A stretch of DNA of 31,478 nt from Lachnospiraceae bacterium. Its GTDB lineage: Bacteria; Bacillota; Clostridia; Lachnospirales; Lachnospiraceae. Both the position numbers and the translations under genes were made by a program. Positions 8,117 through 16,287 of the stretch are shown here, one piece after another. The stretch spans positions 1 to 31,478 of the forward strand of contig CAADSM010000058.1 of assembly GCA_900751785.1 (NCBI GenBank), in the 5' to 3' direction. Positions within the stretch are counted from its first letter, which is position 1, and every line of letters starts with the position of its first letter. Under the pieces are notes generated by a model. The model saw only the letters and a program-made list of their open reading frames with translations. It did no database searches and was not told where the DNA came from.

Positions 8117-8970
8117 TGAGCGAATGTACCTGCCATAAGAATTACACTCTGGATACTCTGATCCCGCAGGTTGGAGTGATCACAGACATCAGAGAGGAGA
8201 CGCCGGACGTAAAGACATTCCGCGTCAATGCTCCGGAGGGCGGCAAGCTGTTCGAGCATATGCCGGGACAGTGTGCAATGCTCTGTGCTCCTGGAATCAG
8301 CGAGGGTATGTTTTCCATCACCTCATCGCCGACGAACAAAGAATATCAGGAGTTCAGCATCAAGAAGTGCGGCGTCCTGACAGACTATCTCCACAGCCTT
8401 GAGGTGGGCGACGAGATCACAGTCCGCGGACCTTACGGAAATCATTTCCCGGTGGAGGACAAACTCAAAGGCAAAGACCTTCTGTTCATCGCCGGCGGAA
8501 TCGGACTTGCTCCGCTCCGCTCTGTGATCAACTATGTGCTGGACAACCGCGATGATTACGGAACTGTGGATATTGTTTACGGATCCCGTTCCGCAGATGA
8601 CCTGGTCCAGTTAAAGGAAATCCAGGAAGTCTGGATGAATGCACCGGATGTTCATGTTCATCTGACGATCGACCGCGAGCAGGAAGGCTGGGACGGACAC
8701 GTAGGATTTGTGCCGAACTATGTGAAGGAGCTCGGATTCGACGTGAACAAGACAGCCCTGATCTGCGGACCTCCGATCATGATCAAGTTTACACTGGCCG
8801 GTCTTGAGGAACTTGGTTTCTCCAGAGAACAGGTCTATACGACACTGGAGCTTCGCATGAAATGCGGAATCGGAAAATGCGGAAGATGTAACATCGGTTC
8901 AAAATATGTATGTAAAGACGGTCCGGTATTTCGGTGCGATGAAATCGATGAGATGCCGAATGAATACTAG
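8116..8970 (+). CDS. NAD(P)H-oxidising FAD/[2Fe-2S] subunit, FlxA/AsrB-like
   Basis: A 284-residue ferredoxin-NADP reductase-type flavoprotein. The FAD domain occupies about 20-115, the NAD(P)-binding domain starts at AGGIGLAPLR (126-135) with the CGPP motif at 218-221, and a C-terminal [2Fe-2S] site uses Cys250, Cys255, Cys258 and Cys266 (KCGIGKCGRC). This is the architecture of FlxA, AsrB and the dihydroorotate dehydrogenase electron-transfer subunit PyrK; no pyrimidine genes are nearby. Its predicted role is to accept electrons from NADH, or donate them in reverse, for the Hdr complex. Coenzyme preference is not readable from sequence. Confidence 0.86.
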   Translation: MSECTCHKNYTLDTLIPQVGVITDIREETPDVKTFRVNAPEGGKLFEHMPGQCAMLCAPGISEGMFSITSSPTNKEYQEFSIKKCGVLTDYLHSLEVGDEITVRGPYGNHFPVEDKLKGKDLLFIAGGIGLAPLRSVINYVLDNRDDYGTVDIVYGSRSADDLVQLKEIQEVWMNAPDVHVHLTIDREQEGWDGHVGFVPNYVKELGFDVNKTALICGPPIMIKFTLAGLEELGFSREQVYTTLELRMKCGIGKCGRCNIGSKYVCKDGPVFRCDEIDEMPNEY

Positions 8971-8987
8971 GGAAAGGAAGAAATATC

Positions 8988-9662
8988 ATGGAAAATATGG
9001 TAAATGTATATTTTTTCGGTAAGAAATACAGTGTGCCGGCTGACCTGACGATCATGACAGCTATGGAATATGCGGGCTATACACTGAAAAGAGGATGCGG
9101 ATGCCGCCATGGTTTCTGTGGAGCCTGTGCGACAATCTACAGGATCAAGGGAAAAAATGAACTGAAGACATGTCTTGCCTGTCAGACACAGGTGGAAGAG
9201 GGCATGTACGTGGCAACTGTTCCGTTCTTCCCGACAGATAAGAGAACATATGATATCGAAGAGATCCGTCCGGAGCAGAGAGTCATGATGGACCTGTATC
9301 CGGAGATCTACAGCTGCATCGGCTGTAACGCATGTACAAATGCATGTACGCAGGACCTGAACGTAATGCAGTATATCGCTTACGCACAGCGCGGCGAGTT
9401 CGAGAAATGCGCGGAAGAGTCCTTTGACTGTATCGGATGCGGATGCTGTTCCGTGAGATGTCCTGCAGGAATCTCCCACCCGATGGTAGGAGTCCTTGCA
9501 AGAAGACTTACAGGAAAATACATTGCTCCGGAGTCAGAGCATCTGACAAACCGTGTGGAAGAGATCCATCACGGAGATTACGATCAGCTCATCGAGCAGA
9601 TCATGCAGAAACCGATCACAGAGATGCAGGAACTTTACAATAACAGAGAGATTGAGAAATAA
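8988..9662 (+). CDS. Soluble fumarate reductase iron-sulfur subunit (FrdB/TfrB-like)
   Basis: A 224-residue protein with an N-terminal [2Fe-2S] ferredoxin domain (Cys39, Cys44, Cys47, Cys62; extra Cys37 and Cys65) followed by two four-cysteine motifs, Cys110/113/116/120 and Cys148/151/154/158. Classic FrdB/SdhB carries one [2Fe-2S], one [4Fe-4S] and one [3Fe-4S]. The C-terminal HdrB-like CCG half of methanogen thiol:fumarate reductase TfrB is missing, and a separate HdrB is supplied by the same operon. Together with the next gene it would pass electrons to fumarate. No membrane anchor genes exist. ATG 8988 has GGAAAGGAAG upstream. Confidence 0.82.
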   Translation: MENMVNVYFFGKKYSVPADLTIMTAMEYAGYTLKRGCGCRHGFCGACATIYRIKGKNELKTCLACQTQVEEGMYVATVPFFPTDKRTYDIEEIRPEQRVMMDLYPEIYSCIGCNACTNACTQDLNVMQYIAYAQRGEFEKCAEESFDCIGCGCCSVRCPAGISHPMVGVLARRLTGKYIAPESEHLTNRVEEIHHGDYDQLIEQIMQKPITEMQELYNNREIEK

Positions 9663-9674
9663 GGAGGGAAGACC

Positions 9675-11276
9675 ATGTTTACACCGGAAATGATGGAATC
9701 CGTAAAAAAAGTGGAGGCCACCAGAGCAGCGCGTCTGGGCGTAGAGCCGAGACGTATGACGGCGGACGAGAAAGATGCCCTTCTTAAGGAGTTCCATCCT
9801 GATTACAGGGAAGAGGCATTTGCAGAGATCAAAGTAGGACCGAACAAAGGGCAGAAAGCACCGAAGGAGCTGGTACACCTTCTTCATTCCAACAGCCGTC
9901 TGCTCGCAGAGAAGGTTGACATTAACAAAGTAGATTATGATGTAGACGTACTCGTTATCGGAGGCGGCGGTGCGGGAGCTTCCGCAGCCATCGAGGCTCA
10001 CGAGGCGGGAGCAAACGTCATGATCGTGACAAAGCTGCGCATCGGTGACGCCAACACAATGATGGCTGAGGGCGGTATCCAGGCTGCAGACAAGGAGAAC
10101 GACTCTCCGGTACAGCACTACCTGGACGCATTCGGCGGCGGTCACTTTGCAGCAAGACCGGAGCTGTTAAGACGTCTCGTTATGGAAGCACCGGATGCGA
10201 TCAAATGGCTGAACGACCTGGGCGTTATGTTCGACAAGGATGAGAATGGAAGGATGATCACCACACACGGCGGTGGAACATCCAGAAAGAGAATGCATGC
10301 CTGCAAGGATTACTCCGGAGCAGAGATCATGCGTACACTTCGTGACGAAGTACTGAACCGTCAGATCCCGGTCGCAGAGTTTACAGTAGCGGTAGAGCTG
10401 ATCAGGGACGACAGAGGGCAGGTGGCAGGAGCTGTGCTCCAGAACCTGGAGACAGAGGACTATCTGGTAGCTAAGGCTAAGACGGTCATCATCGCAACAG
10501 GCGGTGCGGGACGTATGCACTACCAGGGATTCCCGACATCCAACCACTACGGTGCGACAGCAGACGGACTGATCCTCGGATACCGTATGGGAGCTCCGCT
10601 CCTGTATCAGGATACGATCCAGTATCATCCGACAGGAGTTGCATTCCCGTCCCAGATCTTCGGCGCGCTTGTAACAGAGAAAGTTCGTTCCGTAGGCGCA
10701 CAGCTGGTCAACGTGGACGGAGAGGCGTTCATGCATCCGCTGGAGACACGTGACGTGGCTGCATCAGGCATTATCCGCGAGTGTACAGCGCGCGGCAAGG
10801 GCGTGAACACACCTCTTGGAAGCGGCGTATGGCTCGATACTCCGATGATCGAGGAGATCGGCGGACCGGGAACGATCGAGAAACGCATCCCGGCGATGCT
10901 CCGTATGTATATGAAATACGATATCGATATGAGAAAACTTCCGATCCTCGTATACCCGACACTGCATTATCAGAACGGCGGTCTGGAGATCGGCGGAGAC
11001 GGATTTACGAAAGTGATCGACAACCTGCTCGTAGCAGGAGAGGCAGTCGGAGGAATCCACGGAAGAAACCGTCTGATGGGTAACTCGCTTCTGGATATCA
11101 TCGTATTCGGACGCAATGCAGGTAAGGCTGCCGCTGCGAAAGCGAAGAATGTAGAGCTGGGTAATATGAATCTGGATCACATTCAGGCATACGCTGAGGA
11201 GTTAAAAGAGGCAGGAATTGACACCGGTGATGTATCCCCGCTCCTTCTTCCGAAGTATGCAAGACATGAGAGATAG
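9675..11276 (+). CDS. Soluble fumarate reductase flavoprotein subunit (FrdA/TfrA-like)
   Basis: A 533-residue FAD protein of the succinate dehydrogenase/fumarate reductase/aspartate oxidase family, preceded by an unusual leader of about 85 residues before the FAD motif GGGGAGAS (96-103). Active-site residues of fumarate reductase are all recognisable: His318 (YHPTG), Arg338 (EKVRSVG), His431 (HYQNGG) and Arg466 (GRNRLMGNSL). The histidine that binds FAD covalently in membrane SDH/Frd (SHT before AEGG) is Asn127 here, so FAD is probably non-covalent, as in soluble enzymes such as L-aspartate oxidase. It lacks most of the C-terminal helical domain. L-aspartate oxidase is an alternative, but nadA and nadC are absent and the FrdB partner is adjacent. 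Confidence 0.85.
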   Translation: MFTPEMMESVKKVEATRAARLGVEPRRMTADEKDALLKEFHPDYREEAFAEIKVGPNKGQKAPKELVHLLHSNSRLLAEKVDINKVDYDVDVLVIGGGGAGASAAIEAHEAGANVMIVTKLRIGDANTMMAEGGIQAADKENDSPVQHYLDAFGGGHFAARPELLRRLVMEAPDAIKWLNDLGVMFDKDENGRMITTHGGGTSRKRMHACKDYSGAEIMRTLRDEVLNRQIPVAEFTVAVELIRDDRGQVAGAVLQNLETEDYLVAKAKTVIIATGGAGRMHYQGFPTSNHYGATADGLILGYRMGAPLLYQDTIQYHPTGVAFPSQIFGALVTEKVRSVGAQLVNVDGEAFMHPLETRDVAASGIIRECTARGKGVNTPLGSGVWLDTPMIEEIGGPGTIEKRIPAMLRMYMKYDIDMRKLPILVYPTLHYQNGGLEIGGDGFTKVIDNLLVAGEAVGGIHGRNRLMGNSLLDIIVFGRNAGKAAAAKAKNVELGNMNLDHIQAYAEELKEAGIDTGDVSPLLLPKYARHER

Positions 11277-11290
11277 GAAAGGGAGAGAAA

Positions 11291-12460
11291 ATGTTTTTAG
11301 TTAACTGGTTTCAGGAAAGTGTAATGGGGGAAACCCTGATGGTCTTATTCCTTGTAGCTTTCATCGGCTATCTTGTGGGAAGCATTACGATCAAAGGGGT
11401 TGAGCTGGGGACGGCAGGCGTACTGCTTGTCGCCCTGGTATTCGGTCATTTCCTCGGACATGATGAATCTCTGGTTGAAGGTCTGGGAATGTTTCAGGAT
11501 CTGGGACTTATCTGCTTCGTTACGTCTGTCGGCTTTATTGCCGGACCGAAGTTCTTCCGTAACTTTAAGATCAATGCGAAATCCTATATTCTGCTCGGAT
11601 TTATCATCATTGCGATCGGTGCGCTTGTTACTTCAGGCATTATTACGATCGCAGGAGTTCCGACTGATATCACAGTCGGTATGATGTCCGGAGCCCTGAC
11701 GAGTACGCCGGGGCTTGCAGCGGCGCTTGATGCCACAGGTTCCGCCAATGCCTCCATCGGATATGGTATTGCCTATCCGTTCGGCGTAGTGGGCGTTGTG
11801 CTTTTCGTACAGCTGATGCCGAAGATCCTGCATACAGATATGGATGCGGAGCGCGCCCAGTTCGAGGCTGCCCAGAATGTAGGGGATGTAGCGAAAAAAG
11901 ATAAACTGTTCCACGTAGATCCGATGGGATTTTTCCCGTATGCGCTGGCGATCGCTCTCGGTATCGTCCTGGCGAAGATCGTGATCCCGCTTCCGGGCGG
12001 AGCACAGTTCTCTTTGGGAACGTCAGGCGGCCCCCTGATCGCGGGTTTGATCCTCGGTCACTTCGGCCACGCCGGAAAGATCAGCTTCCATGTGGAAAAA
12101 TCTGTGCTTGAGTGCTTAAGAGAATTCGGTCTTGCACTGTTCCTGATCGGAGCAGGTGTGGAGGCCGGAGCGGGATTCATCGAAATCCTCAAGGAACACG
12201 GGCTGATCCTGTTCGTGTACGGTGCGCTGATCACACTGATCCCGATGATCGTCGGATACTTTGTGGCGACAAAGCTGATGAAGCTGAGCCTGTTCAATAC
12301 GCTTGGTTCCATCTGCGGCGGTATGACAAGTACACCGGCTCTCGGAACACTGATCCGTGTGACCGGAACAGACGATGTGGCGTCAGCATATGCTGCGACT
12401 TATCCGGTAGCGCTGGTATTTGTCGTGCTGGCGTGCCAGTTCATCGGTATTTTCCTGTGA
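11291..12460 (+). CDS. AAEx (AspT/YidE/YbjL) family carboxylate exchanger, short form
   Basis: A 389-residue integral membrane protein with about ten or eleven helices in two homologous halves. Each half carries the family signature: GALTSTPGL at 134 with GIAYPFGVVG at 159, and GGMTSTPAL at 343 with AATYPVALV at 368. The family includes the aspartate:alanine antiporter AspT and the succinate exporter SucE1 of Corynebacterium. Usual members have about 540-560 residues with central TrkA-C/RCK regulatory domains; here only a charged linker of roughly 35 residues joins the halves. Its place between fumarate reductase and fumarase suggests succinate export or exchange of a C4-dicarboxylate for succinate. 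Substrate is inferred from context only. Confidence 0.84.
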   Translation: MFLVNWFQESVMGETLMVLFLVAFIGYLVGSITIKGVELGTAGVLLVALVFGHFLGHDESLVEGLGMFQDLGLICFVTSVGFIAGPKFFRNFKINAKSYILLGFIIIAIGALVTSGIITIAGVPTDITVGMMSGALTSTPGLAAALDATGSANASIGYGIAYPFGVVGVVLFVQLMPKILHTDMDAERAQFEAAQNVGDVAKKDKLFHVDPMGFFPYALAIALGIVLAKIVIPLPGGAQFSLGTSGGPLIAGLILGHFGHAGKISFHVEKSVLECLREFGLALFLIGAGVEAGAGFIEILKEHGLILFVYGALITLIPMIVGYFVATKLMKLSLFNTLGSICGGMTSTPALGTLIRVTGTDDVASAYAATYPVALVFVVLACQFIGIFL

Positions 12461-12496
12461 TCTGAAGCAGGATTTAAACTATATCAGGAATTTTCG

Positions 12497-12557
12497 GCGG
12501 ACTGCAGAGCATTTGGCGATGCGGTCCGCAGAAAACATTCCGCATCGATCTGCGGAA
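12497..12557 (+). promoter_or_regulatory. Competing hairpins in the transporter-fumarase gap
   Basis: Several exact pairings overlap: GCGGAC (12497-12502) with GTCCGC (12524-12529), CGATGCGG (12517-12524) with CCGCATCG (12540-12547), TCCGCAG (12525-12531) with CTGCGGA (12550-12556), and TTCCGCA (12538-12544) with TGCGGAA (12551-12557). Not all can form together, so the RNA could switch. There is no T run and no good promoter, so the fumarase genes are probably still expressed from upstream. A regulatory or RNA-processing role is inferred. Confidence 0.45.
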
Positions 12558-12598
12558 ATATAATCCAAACAAATTAAAAATGGAAGGAGTTGGCTTTC

Positions 12599-13441
12599 AT
12601 GCGTGAAATTAATGTAAGCACACTTACAGACGTGATCGAGAGACTCTGTATCGAGGCAAATCAGCATCTCCCGGAAGACGTAAAATGTGCGATCCGCGAC
12701 TGCCGTGCATGTGAGGACGGAGAGATCGCGAAGGGCGTTCTGGACAACATCATTGAAAATTATGAGATCGCGGACAATGAGAACGTGCCGATCTGCCAGG
12801 ATACCGGTATGGCATGTGTATTCCTTGAGATCGGACAGGATGTACATCTTGTCGGAGGAGATCTTGCGGAGGCAGTGGACGAGGGGGTCCGCCGCGGATA
12901 TACAAACGGATATCTGCGTAAATCTGTCGTAAAGGATCCGGTGCGCCGCGGAAATACGGGAGACAATACTCCGGCAATGCTCTATACGGAGATTGTGCCG
13001 GGCGAGAACATCAAGGTTACAGTAGGACCGAAAGGATTCGGCAGCGAGAATATGAGCCAGATCCGTATGTTCAAGCCGTCAGCAGGACTTCAGGGCATTA
13101 AGGATTTCATCCTCGAGGCAGTGGAGACAGCAGGCCCGAATCCGTGCCCGCCTATGGTAGTGGGCGTGGGTATCGGCGGAACATTTGACAAGTGTGCTCT
13201 TCTTGCAAAGAAAGCGCTCATGAGACCGCTTGATTCTTCCAACCCGGATCCGTTCTATGCAGATCTGGAGAAGGAGATGCTGGAGAAGGTCAACGAGCTG
13301 GGAATCGGACCGCAGGGATTCGGCGGAAAGACGACAGCTATCGGACTGAACATCGAGACAATGCCGACACATATCGCAGGTATGCCATGTGCAGTCAATA
13401 TCAACTGCCATGTGACACGCCACAAATCGGAGGTGATATAA
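12599..13441 (+). CDS. Fumarate hydratase class I, alpha subunit
   Basis: A 280-residue alpha subunit of the two-part iron-sulfur fumarase / L(+)-tartrate dehydratase family. It interconverts malate and fumarate (or dehydrates tartrate) using an oxygen-labile [4Fe-4S] cluster. Family motifs seen: [43 protein letters not shown] and [28 protein letters not shown], the last two holding likely cluster cysteines. ATG 12599 is chosen because GGAG lies 9 nt upstream; a TTG at 12590 would add three residues but abuts the site. Fumarase is preferred over tartrate dehydratase because malate dehydrogenase and fumarate reductase share the operon. Confidence 0.92.
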   Translation: MREINVSTLTDVIERLCIEANQHLPEDVKCAIRDCRACEDGEIAKGVLDNIIENYEIADNENVPICQDTGMACVFLEIGQDVHLVGGDLAEAVDEGVRRGYTNGYLRKSVVKDPVRRGNTGDNTPAMLYTEIVPGENIKVTVGPKGFGSENMSQIRMFKPSAGLQGIKDFILEAVETAGPNPCPPMVVGVGIGGTFDKCALLAKKALMRPLDSSNPDPFYADLEKEMLEKVNELGIGPQGFGGKTTAIGLNIETMPTHIAGMPCAVNINCHVTRHKSEVI

Positions 13442-13999
13442 ATGGCAAGAAAGATTACATTACCACTCACAGAGGAACTTGCTAAGACTCTTCACGCAGG
13501 AGATCAGCTTCTCCTGACAGGAACGATCTACACATCCCGTGACGCCGGACACAAGAGAATGTGCGAAGCGCTGGCAAAAGGCGAGGAAATTCCTTTTGAC
13601 CCGAAGGATGCAACGATCTACTATGTGGGACCGACACCGGCAAAACCGGGTCATGTGATCGGAAGCGCAGGTCCGACGACGAGCGGACGTATGGACGCTT
13701 ATGCACCGACGATGATGTCTGTCGGCGCGAGAGGAATGATCGGAAAAGGCGCGCGTCTTCCGGAAGTTGTGGACGCCATGAAGAAGTACAGCGGCGTTTA
13801 CTTCGGCGCGATCGGCGGTGCGGGAGCTCTTCTTGCGAAATGTATCAAGAAAGCGGAGCTGATCGCATACGAAGATCTCGGAGCAGAGGCGCTGAGAAAG
13901 CTCTATGTAGAGGATATGCCGGTGGTCGTTATCATCGACAGCGAAGGAAATAACCTGTACGAAGAAGGAAGAAAAGCTTATCTGGAGTCCAGGAAATAA
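13442..13999 (+). CDS. Fumarate hydratase class I, beta subunit
   Basis: A 185-residue beta subunit, starting on the base after the alpha stop codon with AGGTGAT upstream, so the two are surely co-translated. Motifs: GTIYTSRDAGHKRM near residue 26, YYVGPTPAKPGHVIGSAGPTTSGRMD at 60-85 (the substrate-binding loop), and GVYFGAIGGAGALLAKCIKKAE near 118. Together with the alpha subunit it completes the malate-to-fumarate step that feeds the fumarate reductase upstream. It is followed by the operon terminator. Confidence 0.93.
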   Translation: MARKITLPLTEELAKTLHAGDQLLLTGTIYTSRDAGHKRMCEALAKGEEIPFDPKDATIYYVGPTPAKPGHVIGSAGPTTSGRMDAYAPTMMSVGARGMIGKGARLPEVVDAMKKYSGVYFGAIGGAGALLAKCIKKAELIAYEDLGAEALRKLYVEDMPVVVIIDSEGNNLYEEGRKAYLESRK

Positions 14000-14067
14000 T
14001 TTTTCAAAACATATTCGGAGACGGCGCACTGAGTGCTCCGGTTCCGAAAGTTGAGAGGATCTAACTG

Positions 14068-14118
14068 CCTGGGAAACTGGTTTGAAGATTAACACCAGTT
14101 TCCCGGGCTTTTATTTTT
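14068..14118 (+). terminator. Strong intrinsic terminator ending the malate-to-succinate operon
   Basis: CCTGGGAAACTGGT (14068-14081) pairs with ACCAGTTTCCCGGG (14094-14107) through 14 bp including one G-T pair, with a 12-nt loop, followed by CTTTTATTTTTG. This is the first clear terminator after the leader, so the twelve genes from the dehydrogenase to fumarase beta probably share one transcript. Confidence 0.9.
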
Positions 14119-14216
14119 GTTTGTAAAGAATTGGAAAAGAGAGAATGTATCCAGTGATGCGGATGAAACCGAACGGCGCCTGAGCCCGTCTAATAGACAT
14201 AAGGGAGGCGGGCATC

Positions 14217-15044
14217 GTGAAGAACAAAAGAGGGATCGTATGTGTTTTTATCCTGGCGGGTGTGCTTGCTTCTGCAATCGTGCCGGGATTCGCATATCAG
14301 ACAGAGAAGAGTAACAGAGGTGCGATAACTGATATCGTACAGACGGCAGGCGGGGGCGGGGATACTGAGATTGGGAAGACGAAAGGTATGGGCGCGGAAG
14401 CAGCAGAGGCAGAAGCAAAGGCTCCGGATCAGGCTCAGATTGAGGGCTTCAGTCTGATCATGCAGATGCCGGAGCTGCCGACAGGCTGCGAGATCACGGC
14501 GCTCACGATGATGCTGGATCATTACGGATATGCTGTGGATAAGACGGTGATGGCGTCTGAGTATCTGCCTGTCAGCCCCGCGGGGCTGTATTACGGCGCT
14601 GACGGGACCTTGTACGGAAACGATATGGACAAGTATTTTATCGGAGATCCTGCGGGAGAGAATGGATATATCTGCGGGGCAGAGGCAATCGTGACAGCTG
14701 CGGACGGGTATCTCACCGCATGTGGCAGCGTGCTGAGGGCGGAGGACCTGACCGGGACGGATGTGAGTGAACTGTATCGTCTTGTGAGCGAGGGCACGCC
14801 GGTGATGGTGTGGGTTACTATCGGTATGGCGGACCGGCGGAAAGTACAGGGATGGTACACAGAAGCCGGGGAGTTCATGGACTGGAGCACGAATGACCAT
14901 GGCGCCGTGCTCATTGGATACAGTCCGGAAACAGTTACGATCGCGGATCCGATCTCCGGGATATGCGAATACGACAGGGAACAGTTCGAGAAGGTGTTCG
15001 CATCCCGGGGAAATCAGTGCGTGATACTCCGGGAAGCTGCGTAA
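14217..15044 (+). CDS. Secreted C39-like cysteine peptidase family protein
   Basis: A 275-residue protein with an N-terminal signal sequence (basic MKNKR, hydrophobic core about 7-22, likely cut after GFA at 26), a Gly/Ala/Glu-rich linker about 40-75, and a Peptidase_C39_2-type papain-fold domain from about 80 to the end. The likely catalytic set is Gln83, Cys91 (PTGCEITALTMML), His228 (NDHGAVLIGY) and Asp244 (DPISG). Members of this family are widespread exported proteins of Clostridia whose substrates are mostly unknown. The GTG start has an AGGGAGG site 8 nt upstream. It lies alone between an operon terminator and a convergent gene. Confidence 0.82.
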   Translation: MKNKRGIVCVFILAGVLASAIVPGFAYQTEKSNRGAITDIVQTAGGGGDTEIGKTKGMGAEAAEAEAKAPDQAQIEGFSLIMQMPELPTGCEITALTMMLDHYGYAVDKTVMASEYLPVSPAGLYYGADGTLYGNDMDKYFIGDPAGENGYICGAEAIVTAADGYLTACGSVLRAEDLTGTDVSELYRLVSEGTPVMVWVTIGMADRRKVQGWYTEAGEFMDWSTNDHGAVLIGYSPETVTIADPISGICEYDREQFEKVFASRGNQCVILREAA

Positions 15045-15056
15045 AGCGGGAGCGGA

Positions 15057-15992
15057 TCAGCCGGAATAGTCCTGCCCCTGCTCTATATCCTCCTGCTTCA
15101 GATACTGCTGCAGGCGGTTCAGCACGGTGCGCTTGGCGCCTGTCCACAATGGAGCCACGAGCAGATCCTTTGGGCCGTCTCCCGTGAGACGATGTATGAC
15201 GATATCAGGGCGGAGGCGTGCGATGCATTTTCCGACCATCGTGATATACTCTTCCAGATCCGGTGTGTGGAAGGGGGCGCGTGCATACTCTTCCGCCAGA
15301 TCAGTTCCCTCCAGGACATGGAGGAGCTGCAGTTTGATTCCCTGTATGTCGGAGCGGTTCAGATAGTCGATCGTGCTGAGCATCATCTCCTCTGTCTCGC
15401 CGGGAAGATAAAGGATCGTATGAACGATCACGGATATGCTGATGCTGCGGAGGCTGCGGACAGCGCTGTCAAATACGCTCAAGGGATAACCCCGGCGGAT
15501 ATACTCCGCTGTCTCCGGGTGGATCGTCTGGAGACCCAGCTCGACCCAGACGGGCTTTATCTGATTGAGCCGGTCCAGAAGCTCAAGGACATCACTGCCG
15601 AGACAGTCCGGACGAGTTGCAATGGAGAGGATTTTTACGTCAGGATCCTTGATGGCTTCCATAAAAATAGATTCCAGGTAATCTACGGGCGCGTAGGTAT
15701 TCGTGAATGCCTGAAAATATGCGATGAAAGACCGGACCGGCCGTTTTCTGCGCACTGCCTCCTTCCCGCGGGCGAGCTGTTCGGAGATGGAGAGGGCAGG
15801 CGAGCCGGCAAAATCACCGGATCCCTTCGCACTGCAGAAGATGCAGCCGCCGGTCCCGACATGCCCGTCCCGGTTGGGGCAGGTCATCCCGCCGTTCAGA
15901 GTGATCTTGTAGACTTTTTCTCCAAATGTATTTTTCAGGTAAGCGTCGAGCGCATACCAGCGCCGGCCGTCCCAGAGTTTTCTATGCTCCAT
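15057..15992 (-). CDS. TIGR01212-family radical SAM protein (YtqA-like)
   Basis: A 311-residue radical SAM protein with cluster cysteines at 38, 50 and 53 (CPNRDG...GGCIFCS), preceded by the family-typical LWDGRRWYALDAYLKNTFGEKVYKI N-terminal region. Later blocks include FQAFTNTYAPVDYLE, SIATRPDC, WVELGLQT and ILYLPGETEEMM. The family resembles the Elp3-like radical SAM fold. Its substrate is unknown to me, although an RNA target has often been suspected. It converges with the C39-like gene, with only 12 nt between the stops and no visible terminator there. A hairpin lies in its 5' leader at 16026-16057. Confidence 0.92.
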   Translation of the reverse strand: MEHRKLWDGRRWYALDAYLKNTFGEKVYKITLNGGMTCPNRDGHVGTGGCIFCSAKGSGDFAGSPALSISEQLARGKEAVRRKRPVRSFIAYFQAFTNTYAPVDYLESIFMEAIKDPDVKILSIATRPDCLGSDVLELLDRLNQIKPVWVELGLQTIHPETAEYIRRGYPLSVFDSAVRSLRSISISVIVHTILYLPGETEEMMLSTIDYLNRSDIQGIKLQLLHVLEGTDLAEEYARAPFHTPDLEEYITMVGKCIARLRPDIVIHRLTGDGPKDLLVAPLWTGAKRTVLNRLQQYLKQEDIEQGQDYSG

Positions 15993-16287
15993 AAAAATTC
16001 CTCGCTGTATTTTAAGAAAGTTTGCGTAACAGCTCGGCCGTTGGGCTGATCTGTTACAGATTTATTGCTGCCTGTCATCAGATCTGGCAGATCCGATACA
16101 GGGGGGGCACGGGTGAATGCCCGGTGTCATCTGCTATCATAGCATTTGACGGGCGGGGATGGCAAGAGGTGGAGAGAGAACCCGGCAGTGTTTCCGGTGG
16201 CGGGTGCTGGAGAATTATTCTTAAAACATGTCATACAGTTGGCGTGTATGTTATACTCAAGAAAAAGCGCGGGAGGAGGGCGATGAA
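15993..16287. other. Divergent intergenic region
   Basis: This gap of about 295 bases separates the radical SAM gene (minus strand) from the YjbR-DUF3795 gene (plus strand). It holds the hairpin at 16026-16057, a GC-rich stretch with a run of seven G near 16101-16107, and a -10-like TATACT at 16252-16257 before the plus-strand gene with only a poor -35 (TGTCAT, 16229-16234). No coding sequence is convincing. Confidence 0.5.
16026..16057 (-). promoter_or_regulatory. Hairpin in the leader of the radical SAM gene
   Basis: GTAACAG and CTGTTAC form a 7-bp outer stem; CGGCC and GGCTG form an inner 5-bp stem with one G-T pair, separated by a 2x2 internal loop and closed by GTTG. It would lie in the 5' leader of the minus-strand transcript, 34 nt before its start codon. 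No T run follows in either direction. Its role is unknown. Confidence 0.4.

Noticed and set aside
7073..8970. Anaerobic sulfite reductase (AsrAB).
   Set aside because: The catalytic siroheme subunit AsrC is missing and the surrounding Hdr/MvhD genes indicate an Flx-type module instead.
12517..12556. H-type pseudoknot formed by CGATGCGG/CCGCATCG and TCCGCAG/CTGCGGA.
   Set aside because: Loop lengths (0, 8 and 2 nt) are sterically unlikely; alternative hairpins are more reasonable.
15192..16049. Plus-strand open frame of 285 codons.
   Set aside because: It lies opposite the well-supported radical SAM gene and its product has no recognisable motif.
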